Position numbers and translations under genes: made by a program
The notes under the pieces: model-generated
Seen by the model: only the letters and a program-made list of their open reading frames with translations
Told to the model about the DNA's origin: nothing
Databases searched by the model: none
Shown here: positions 20,407 to 26,268 of the stretch, one piece after another
Layout of the letters: each line of letters opens with the position of its first letter
How positions within the stretch are numbered: the stretch's first letter is position 1
NCBI GenBank assembly: GCA_937892735.1
Contig: CALBGL010000068.1
Coordinates: forward strand, 1-26,268
Length of the DNA: 26,268 nt
Direction of reading: 5' to 3'
From: an uncultured Clostridia bacterium
GTDB lineage: Bacteria > Bacillota > Clostridia > Lachnospirales > Bianqueaceae

Positions 20407-21708
20407 ATGAATTATTTTACACAAATGCAGGCGGCCCGTCTGGGTATCATCACGCCCCAGATGGAAGCCGTAGCTCAGAAGGAATACCGCACCAGCGAGG
20501 AGATCCGCGATCTGGTCGCCAAGGGACAGGTGGTCATCTGTGCCAACCATAAACATACCTGTCTGGATCCGCAGGGCATCGGTTCCATGTTGCGTACCAA
20601 AATCAATGTCAACCTGGGAGTTTCCCGCGATTGCCGGGATTATGATGAAGAAATGAAAAAGGTCATGGCCGCGGTCCATATGGGCGCCGAAGCGATCATG
20701 GATCTGTCCTCCCATGGCGATACCGCGCCCTTCCGCCGAAAACTCACTGCAGAATGTCCCGCTATCATCGGGACCGTGCCCGTATATGACGCCGTGATTC
20801 ATTATAAGCGTGATCTGGCTACCCTGAGCGCGAAAGATTTTATCGACGTGATTCGCTTACACGCGGAAGACGGCGTGGATTTTGTGACGCTGCACTGCGG
20901 TATCACGCGAAAAACCATCGATCAGATTCGTTCCCACAAGCGCAAGATGAATATCGTATCCCGCGGCGGTTCCCTCATCTTTGCCTGGATGAGTATGACA
21001 GGACAGGAGAATCCTTTCTATGAATACTATGACGAGATCCTGGAAATCTGCCGTGAGCATGACGTCACCATCTCTCTGGGAGATGCCTGTCGTCCTGGAT
21101 GCCTGGCGGATGCTTCTGATGTCTGCCAGATCGAAGAGCTGGTTCGTCTGGGAGAACTGACCAAGCGGGCCTGGGAAAAGGACGTGCAGGTCATGGTAGA
21201 AGGGCCCGGTCATATGCCCCTGAATCAGATTGCCGCCAACATGAAGATCCAGCAAACTCTTTGCATGGGGGCGCCTTTCTATGTATTGGGCCCTCTGGTA
21301 ACCGATATCGCTCCCGGTTACGATCATATCACGGCTGCGATTGGCGGCGCTTTGGCGGCTATGAGCGGCGCCGCCTTCCTCTGTTATGTGACGCCTGCGG
21401 AACACCTGGCGCTGCCCAATCTGGAGGATGTCAAGCAGGGCATCATCGCTTCTAAAATCGCAGCGCATGCGGCGGATATTGCGAAGGGCGTACCTCACGC
21501 GCGGGATATCGATGATCGAATGTCCGAGGCTCGTCAGAAGTTCGATTGGGACGCGCAGTGGGACTGCGCTCTGGATCCGGAAACCGCGAAGGCCATTCGA
21601 GACAGCCGGAGCCCGGAACAGGAGGATTCTTGCTCCATGTGCGGTAAATTCTGTGCTGTTCGAAGCATGAACAAGGCCCTGGCTGGCGAATACATTGATA
21701 TCCTATGA
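20407..21708 (+). CDS. thiC: HMP-phosphate synthase
   Basis: A 433-residue radical SAM enzyme that converts aminoimidazole ribotide to hydroxymethylpyrimidine phosphate, the pyrimidine half of thiamine. The family block MTGQENPFYEYYD, the substrate region VEGPGHMPLNQIAANM, and APFYVLGPLVTDIAPGYDH are clear. The C-terminal cluster motif is CSMCGKFC (from residue 409), with three residues between the second and third Cys instead of the textbook four; I believe this occurs in other clostridial ThiC proteins. The start at 20407 has AGGAGG eight bases upstream; a longer frame upstream runs through the terminator and is rejected. First gene of the thi operon; stop overlaps thiM by 4 bp. Confidence 0.97.
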   Translation: MNYFTQMQAARLGIITPQMEAVAQKEYRTSEEIRDLVAKGQVVICANHKHTCLDPQGIGSMLRTKINVNLGVSRDCRDYDEEMKKVMAAVHMGAEAIMDLSSHGDTAPFRRKLTAECPAIIGTVPVYDAVIHYKRDLATLSAKDFIDVIRLHAEDGVDFVTLHCGITRKTIDQIRSHKRKMNIVSRGGSLIFAWMSMTGQENPFYEYYDEILEICREHDVTISLGDACRPGCLADASDVCQIEELVRLGELTKRAWEKDVQVMVEGPGHMPLNQIAANMKIQQTLCMGAPFYVLGPLVTDIAPGYDHITAAIGGALAAMSGAAFLCYVTPAEHLALPNLEDVKQGIIASKIAAHAADIAKGVPHARDIDDRMSEARQKFDWDAQWDCALDPETAKAIRDSRSPEQEDSCSMCGKFCAVRSMNKALAGEYIDIL

Positions 21709-22520
21709 AAGACATATGGAACCGTGTCCGCGAAAAAGCGCCTCTCATTCACGCGATCACCAATTATGTGACGATCAATGACTGTGCCAATATTATATTG
21801 GCCTCCGGCGCTTCTCCCATTATGGCGGAGGCCCCCGAAGAGGTCGCGGAGATCTGCAGCCACAGCCATGGTCTTCTTCTGAATCTGGGCATGCTGCGTT
21901 CAGATAAGCTGGAAGCCATGATTCTAGCCGGACAGGCGGCAAACAAGCGAGGTATCCCCGTTGTTTTCGATCCTGTCGGCGTCGGCGCCAGCGCCTTTCG
22001 GATGAATAGTGCCCGGCAGCTTTTACACAAAGTCTCCTGTTCTGTCATACGCGGCAACGCCTCCGAAATCCTTTCCCTTTGTCAGGCCGGCTCCTCACAG
22101 GGTGTGGATGCCGCGAAAGCCGATGCCCTTACGCAGAATACGCTGGTTCAGAATGCATCCTTCGCTCGAGCCCTTGCCCGAAGAACCTGTTCCATCGTCG
22201 CCATGACCGGAAAGATCGATCTTGTGACGGATGGTTACACAGTCTATCAGAATCATCACGGCTGCCCCATGCTCTCCCGTCTGACCGGCAGCGGATGCAT
22301 GCTCTCCGCTCTTGTGACAGCCACGGTGGCCGCGAATCCCGGGGATCCTCTCCTGGCGACCCTGACCGCTGTTACGGCAATAGGACTCTGTGGTGAAATC
22401 GCTGAACGTCGAATGTGTGAGCAAGATGGAAATGGCTCTTTTCGCGCCTATTTATTGGATGCGGTATTCTGTCTGACTGGTGAAACATTGGAGGAACAAG
22501 CCCATTATGAAATCTGGTAA
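21705..22520 (+). CDS. thiM: Hydroxyethylthiazole kinase
   Basis: A 271-residue salvage enzyme phosphorylating hydroxyethylthiazole with ATP. Family signatures are PLIHAITNYVTINDCAN near the N-terminus, VFDPVGVGAS, and the anion-hole motif SRLTGSGCMLSA with the catalytic Cys. It starts inside the thiC stop codon (ATGA) without a strong ribosome site, so translation is probably coupled. It overlaps thiE by 14 bp. With ThiW next door it forms a thiazole uptake and activation pair. Confidence 0.96.
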   Translation: MKDIWNRVREKAPLIHAITNYVTINDCANIILASGASPIMAEAPEEVAEICSHSHGLLLNLGMLRSDKLEAMILAGQAANKRGIPVVFDPVGVGASAFRMNSARQLLHKVSCSVIRGNASEILSLCQAGSSQGVDAAKADALTQNTLVQNASFARALARRTCSIVAMTGKIDLVTDGYTVYQNHHGCPMLSRLTGSGCMLSALVTATVAANPGDPLLATLTAVTAIGLCGEIAERRMCEQDGNGSFRAYLLDAVFCLTGETLEEQAHYEIW

Positions 22521-23151
22521 TTCCCTATTTACACTTTATGCCGTGACAGATCGTACCTGGCTGGGCGGTACTTCGCTGTCCTGGGCTGTGAAACAGGCAC
22601 TGGCAGGCGGCATTACGCTATTACAGCTTCGCGAGAAAAACTTGACAGATCGCAAGATGCTGCAAGAAGCCCAGGAATTGCTGCCGCTTTGTCATCAGCA
22701 TGGCGTCCCTCTGATCATCAATGATCGAGTGCAGGTGGCTCTGGACGCCGGCGCGGATGGTGTTCATCTGGGTCAGGGGGACATGTCTCCACGGGAAGCC
22801 CGAGCCATCCTCGGTCCCGATGCGATCATCGGTGTGTCGGCACGCACCGTGGAAAGCGCGCAGAAAGCAGAGCAGGAGGGAGCGGATTATCTGGGCGTAG
22901 GCGCCGTCTTTTCCACATCTACGAAAACAGACGCCAAAAACATTTCTCTCGAGACTCTGCGGCAAATCGCTCGGGTCGTTCATATTCCCGTAGTCGCTAT
23001 CGGAGGGATCGGTCCGGACAATATCTTAGAACTCCTGGGCTGCGGTATCCAGGGCGTTGCCGTTGTCTCTTCCATCTTCGCGCAGAAAAACATCGCCCAG
23101 GCGGCTTCCCGTCTTCGCGCCTTATCGGAACAAATCATTATACAAAAATAG
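22507..23151 (+). CDS. thiE: Thiamine-phosphate synthase
   Basis: A 214-residue TIM-barrel enzyme joining HMP pyrophosphate with thiazole phosphate to give thiamine phosphate. Visible are LYAVTDRTW, LLQLREKN, DGVHLGQGDMSP, IIGVSARTVE, GADYLGVGAVFSTSTKTDA and the phosphate-binding AIGGIGPDNI. The start at 22507 (MKSGNSLFTLYAV) is chosen because the family starts there and GGAGG lies upstream inside thiM, though with a long gap of about 11 bases; a start nine codons earlier is possible. It overlaps the end of thiM by 14 bp and ends 14 bp before thiW. Confidence 0.95.
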   Translation: MKSGNSLFTLYAVTDRTWLGGTSLSWAVKQALAGGITLLQLREKNLTDRKMLQEAQELLPLCHQHGVPLIINDRVQVALDAGADGVHLGQGDMSPREARAILGPDAIIGVSARTVESAQKAEQEGADYLGVGAVFSTSTKTDAKNISLETLRQIARVVHIPVVAIGGIGPDNILELLGCGIQGVAVVSSIFAQKNIAQAASRLRALSEQIIIQK

Positions 23152-23165
23152 AAAGGATCCTTCTC

Positions 23166-23681
23166 ATGAAAAATCAATCTGTCTTCAAACTGGTTCTTGC
23201 CGGTATTCTAATCGCAGTGGCCGTTGCCGCCTCTTCTTTCAGTATTCCTGTCGGCGTGACCAAGTGTCTGCCCGTGCAGCATCTGGTCAATGTGTTGGCG
23301 GCTGTCCTATTAGGCCCCTGGTATGGCGTTATCATGGCGTTTCTGACCAGTCTGATCCGTGTGGCGCTCGGCACCGGCAGTCTGCTGGCTTTCCCCGGCA
23401 GCATGTGCGGCGCATTGCTATGCGGCCTGGCGTATCGGTATACAGGACGCCTCATTTTGACATATCTGGGAGAAATCATCGGTACCGGTTTCCTCGGCGC
23501 ACTTCTCTCTTACCCCGTCGCGTTGTGGCTCATGGGCAATACCTCCGCCGCGCTTTTTGGTTTTGTGATTCCCTTCTCCGTCAGCACCATCGGCGGAACC
23601 CTGATTGCCGCCATTGTCATTGGCATTTTGCAGAAAGCTCATTTGCTGACGCCCTCCGGTCTCACGCTGCATAAGGAATAA
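23166..23681 (+). CDS. thiW: Thiazole ECF transporter S component
   Basis: A 171-residue membrane protein with about five to six helices. The conserved stretch FSIPVGVTKCLPVQHLVNVL followed by LLGPWYGVIMAFLTSLIR and GSLLAFPGSMCGALL is that of ThiW, thought to import hydroxyethylthiazole using the shared ECF module. An AGGAT-like site precedes the start. It sits between thiE and thiD (3 bp gap) in the TPP-controlled operon, next to the kinase ThiM that would trap the imported thiazole. Substrate is inferred from context; no transport motif beyond the family is visible. Confidence 0.93.
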   Translation: MKNQSVFKLVLAGILIAVAVAASSFSIPVGVTKCLPVQHLVNVLAAVLLGPWYGVIMAFLTSLIRVALGTGSLLAFPGSMCGALLCGLAYRYTGRLILTYLGEIIGTGFLGALLSYPVALWLMGNTSAALFGFVIPFSVSTIGGTLIAAIVIGILQKAHLLTPSGLTLHKE

Positions 23682-23684
23682 ATC

Positions 23685-24476
23685 ATGCATACCGTTTTAT
23701 CCATTGCGGGTTCGGATTGCAGCGGCGGCGCAGGCATCCAGGCGGATCTGAAAACCATCACGGCACATCGCCTATATGGCATGAGCGTCATCACGGCGCT
23801 AACCGCGCAGAATACGATGGGTGTCCAACGTGTCCTGCCCATTGGTGCGGATTTCGTCACGGCACAACTCGACAGTATTTTTACAGATATCTATCCGGAC
23901 AGCGTTAAGATCGGCATGATTCCTGATCTTTCGGTGGCGCAGGCCATTGTCGCGTGTCTGCGCCGTTTCGAGGCCAGAAACATTGTCATCGACCCTGTCC
24001 TTTCGTCCAGCAGCGGCCAGGCTTTATCCCATACAGACTCCCTGCCGTTTCTTTGGCAGCATCTGTTTCCGTTGGCTCGCCTGATCACACCCAATCTGCC
24101 GGAAATGGAGATCCTGTGCGGGTTCCCGATCTCCAGCCGAGAGGATATGGTACAGGGCGCCCAGACCTTTTATTCGCTTCTGCATGTCCCGATTCTGGTC
24201 AAAGGCGGACATCTAGTACACGATGAGGCTGCGGATCTTCTTTACGATGGACATGAAGTCCATTGGTTTTCTCACACGCGCCTTCAAAACCCCAATACGC
24301 ACGGTACGGGATGCACGCTTTCCTCGGCCATTGCCTGTAACCTGGCCAATGGTCTCTCACTGAAAGATAGTGTCGCTCAGGCGAAAAACTACCTTACCGG
24401 CGCGATTCGGGCTGGTTTATCGCTGGGTCATGGACGCGGGCCATTAAATCATATGTATAAAGACACGTCTCTCTAA
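23685..24476 (+). CDS. thiD: HMP/HMP-phosphate kinase
   Basis: A 263-residue ribokinase-fold enzyme phosphorylating hydroxymethylpyrimidine to the pyrophosphate. The N-terminus SIAGSDCSGGAGIQADLKT is the classic ThiD signature, followed by YGMSVITALTAQNT. The catalytic region is NTHGTGCTLSSAIACNLA. AAGGA lies seven bases before the start. It closes the thi operon. A T-rich stretch follows but no clear terminator hairpin is visible. Confidence 0.96.
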   Translation: MHTVLSIAGSDCSGGAGIQADLKTITAHRLYGMSVITALTAQNTMGVQRVLPIGADFVTAQLDSIFTDIYPDSVKIGMIPDLSVAQAIVACLRRFEARNIVIDPVLSSSSGQALSHTDSLPFLWQHLFPLARLITPNLPEMEILCGFPISSREDMVQGAQTFYSLLHVPILVKGGHLVHDEAADLLYDGHEVHWFSHTRLQNPNTHGTGCTLSSAIACNLANGLSLKDSVAQAKNYLTGAIRAGLSLGHGRGPLNHMYKDTSL

Positions 24477-24505
24477 CATTTTTTTTACAATTTCGCAAAA
24501 AGGTG

Positions 24506-24534
24506 TTGAAAACCCTGTCAAAATATGATATTTT
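24506..24534 (+). promoter_or_regulatory. Possible promoter of the purine permease
   Basis: -35 TTGAAA (24506-24511) and -10 TATTTT (24529-24534) with a 17-nt spacer. A small hairpin (GAGAA with TTCTC) follows in the leader. No purine riboswitch core is recognisable. Confidence 0.5.
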
Positions 24535-24591
24535 AAATATACCTGAGAAGCTGTATTTCTCAAATTATCAAATTTTTAGGAGAGGTGCTAT

Positions 24592-25947
24592 ATGGAAAAG
24601 TTTTTTCACCTAAAAGAAAACGGCACTACTGTCTCAAAGGAGATTACTGCGGGGTTGACGACATTTTTCGCGATGTCTTATATCATCGTTGTAAACCCGA
24701 GTATTCTCTCACAATCGGGCATGGAGTGGGGCGCGGTATTCCTGGCCACGATCATTGCCTCTATTATTGGTACCCTGGTCATGGGCCTTGTAGCAAATGT
24801 TCCTTACGCCCAGGCGCCTGGCATGGGTTTAAACGCCTTTTTCGTTTATACTGTATGCTTCACGCTGGGCTTTACCTGGCAGCAGGCTCTTTCGATGGTC
24901 TTCATCTGCGGTCTTCTGAATATTTTCATTACTGTCACGAAGATTCGTAAGTATATCATCAAGTCTATTCCTGTCAGCCTTCAGAATGCGATCGGCGGCG
25001 GTATTGGTATCTTTGTTGCGTACATCGGTCTTCTGAATGTAGGAATTATCGGCTTTGGCAGCGGCGTTCCCGCACTGGCTACACTGAACCAGCCTCAGTT
25101 TTGGGTATTCATCATCGGTCTGATCCTGACTGTTGTTCTGCTCGTTCTGAAGGTCAAGGGCGCGATTCTGATCGCGATCATTGCTACGACTCTGATCGGT
25201 ATTCCTTTTGGCGTTACCTCTCCGCAGGAGACCACCAGTTTTACGGAAGCATGTCAGGCATTGCCGACTACCTTCCTCGCGATTTTCAAAGAAGGTGGTA
25301 TTGGCAGTCTGTTTACGGATATATCCAAACTGCCGTTGGTTTTGATTACCATCTTCTCCTTCAGCATCTCTGATACATTTGATACAATCGGCACTTTCAT
25401 TGGTACAGGACGCCGCAGCGGCATCTTCAGCGCAGAAGACGAAAAGGCCATGGAAACAAACGCGGGATTTCATTCCAAGTTGGATAAGGCACTTTTCGCG
25501 GACGCTACGGCTACTTCTATCGGCGCTCTGATCGGAACCTCCAATACGACCACGTTTGTAGAAAGCGCAGCCGGTATTGGCGCAGGAGGACGTACCGGCC
25601 TGACTTCCGTCGTCGTTGCGATCTGCTTTGCTCTTTCCGCGTTTCTTGCAACCTTTGTCAGTGCGGTTCCCTTCGCAGCCACAGCTCCCGCTCTGGTCGC
25701 TGTCGGCGTCATGATGATGTCCTCTTTCAAAGAGATTGACTGGGCTGATCTGAACGAGGCAGTTCCTGCATTCTTTGCCGGTATTTTCATGGCGCTGTGC
25801 TACAGCATCTCCTATGGTATCGCCGCTGGTTTTATCTTCTACTGTATCGTCAAGATCTTTACCGGCAAGGCCAAGGAGATTCATCCCATTCTCTGGGTTT
25901 GTACCGCGTTGTTTGTCTTGAATTTCGTATTGTTGGCATTACTATAA
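24592..25947 (+). CDS. NCS2-family purine permease, AzgA/PbuG type
   Basis: A 451-residue membrane protein with about 12-14 helices that imports a purine base, most likely guanine/hypoxanthine or adenine, by proton symport. The AzgA-type signatures are present: TVSKEITAGLTTFFAMSYII at the N-terminus, ANVPYAQAPGMGLNAFF, IGGGIGIFVAYIGL, FSFSISDTFDTIGTFIGTG and GTSNTTTFVESAAGIGAGGRTGL. AGGAGAGG lies upstream of the start. It follows the thi operon but has its own promoter-like sequence and is followed by a terminator. The exact purine cannot be told. Confidence 0.93.
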   Translation: MEKFFHLKENGTTVSKEITAGLTTFFAMSYIIVVNPSILSQSGMEWGAVFLATIIASIIGTLVMGLVANVPYAQAPGMGLNAFFVYTVCFTLGFTWQQALSMVFICGLLNIFITVTKIRKYIIKSIPVSLQNAIGGGIGIFVAYIGLLNVGIIGFGSGVPALATLNQPQFWVFIIGLILTVVLLVLKVKGAILIAIIATTLIGIPFGVTSPQETTSFTEACQALPTTFLAIFKEGGIGSLFTDISKLPLVLITIFSFSISDTFDTIGTFIGTGRRSGIFSAEDEKAMETNAGFHSKLDKALFADATATSIGALIGTSNTTTFVESAAGIGAGGRTGLTSVVVAICFALSAFLATFVSAVPFAATAPALVAVGVMMMSSFKEIDWADLNEAVPAFFAGIFMALCYSISYGIAAGFIFYCIVKIFTGKAKEIHPILWVCTALFVLNFVLLALL

Positions 25948-25968
25948 TCATAATCTACCAAAAAACAG

Positions 25969-26013
25969 GGGAAGATACAGGAGTGTATGCTCTTGTATCT
26001 TCCCTCTCTTTTT
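25969..26013 (+). terminator. Terminator after the purine permease
   Basis: GGGAAGATACA (25969-25979) and TGTATCTTCCC (25994-26004) form a perfect 11-bp stem with a 14-nt loop, followed by TCTCTTTTT. Confidence 0.9.
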
Positions 26014-26040
26014 GAAAAATCCGCCAGAAAGGATAAAAAA

Positions 26041-26268
26041 ATGAAACAGGATCAATCGACCATCGGATACCTGCCGGAAGAACGCCCGGGATTTGTAAAA
26101 CTTCTCCTGTACGCGATTCAGCAGGTGATCGTCATGTTTCCAGCAACGGTGACTGTGGCGCTCGTCACCGGATTTCAGGTATCTACCACCATCTTCGCCA
26201 GTGGACTCGCCACTCTCTGCTTTATTCTGATTACCGGCAAGAAGATCCCTCTATATTATGGCTCCAGT
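26041..26268 (+). CDS. Uracil/xanthine permease, N-terminal part
   Basis: Only the first 76 codons lie in the window; the frame is open to the end. The start MKQDQSTIGYLPEERP has AAAGGA upstream. Residues 19-65 give the first membrane helices with LYAIQQVIVMFPATVTVALV, followed by GKKIPLYYGSS. That order (QQVxxMFxAT, then a short loop and PxYxGSS) is typical of the UraA/PyrP/PbuX branch of NCS2 permeases. Uracil or xanthine is the likely substrate; the discriminating residues lie beyond the window. It is separated from the upstream purine permease by a terminator. Confidence 0.8.
   Translation, partial: MKQDQSTIGYLPEERPGFVKLLLYAIQQVIVMFPATVTVALVTGFQVSTTIFASGLATLCFILITGKKIPLYYGSS

Noticed and set aside
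20857..21498. Minus-strand ORF of 213 codons inside thiC
   Set aside because: Antisense shadow of thiC.
23057..23674. Plus-strand ORF of 205 codons overlapping thiE and thiW
   Set aside because: Arg/His/Cys-rich out-of-frame reading of thiW, which itself has a clear family match.
24477..24591. Purine riboswitch before the permease or before guaA
   Set aside because: The conserved junction and loop sequences of the purine riboswitch cannot be found in either leader.
24829..25884. Long minus-strand ORF (351 codons) opposite the purine permease
   Set aside because: It is antisense to a clear NCS2 permease; its composition (Asp/Arg/Asn-rich) is the usual mirror of a hydrophobic membrane gene.

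Overview
The window looks like chromosomal DNA from an anaerobic, low-to-mid GC member of the Bacillota, most likely class Clostridia. The basis is family-level: a type III glutamine synthetase (GlnN), T-box, M-box, FMN and TPP leaders, ECF-type vitamin transporter S components (RibU, ThiW), an anaerobic-sulfatase-maturase-like radical SAM enzyme, tRNA-Ser without an encoded CCA, and a decayed nuclease-like gene of a type I associate with clostridia. No genus can be assigned from the sequence alone.

Layout. 1-2000: tRNA-Ser(GCU), then tyrS under a tyrosine T-box, both on the minus strand. 2100-5400: a low-complexity lipoprotein, glnN and a small four-helix membrane protein, all minus. 5380-8400: guaA (plus) faces a second, amidotransferase-less GMP synthetase (minus) across a shared terminator. 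8540-11683: an M-box leader and the Mg2+ ATPase mgtA. 11700-12500: a frameshifted PD-(D/E)XK-like pseudogene. 12596-13238: a striking noncoding array of alternating GCGTATAA and TTATACGC boxes, which is the least explained object here. 13287-17009: a metal-efflux module, with a Zn/Cd-type P1B ATPase and a detached metal-binding (HMA) protein on minus, and divergent ArsR and AraC regulators on plus. 17020-18853: FMN riboswitch, ribU and an RluA-type pseudouridine synthase. 18826-19929: a radical SAM/SPASM protein. 19969-20123: two copies of a palindromic repeat. 20160-24476: TPP riboswitch and the thiC-thiM-thiE-thiW-thiD operon. 24506-26268: an NCS2 purine permease and the start of a uracil/xanthine permease.

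How the genes fit together. The thiamine operon makes the pyrimidine half de novo (ThiC, ThiD), takes up and phosphorylates the thiazole half (ThiW, ThiM) and joins them (ThiE). No thiazole biosynthesis genes lie next to it, so thiazole is probably salvaged. Riboflavin is imported by RibU. Nucleobase supply is represented by two GMP synthetases and two permeases. Two separate metal systems are present: Mg2+ uptake controlled by an RNA sensor, and soft-metal export controlled by an ArsR-type repressor.

The strongest candidate for something undescribed is the 12.6-13.2 kb array. Seven forward and eight reverse boxes alternate. The reverse-to-forward distance is exactly 43 bp in all six intact cases, while forward-to-reverse distances vary. 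Most forward-reverse pairs can form hairpins, and several carry an internal GGACGGA motif.
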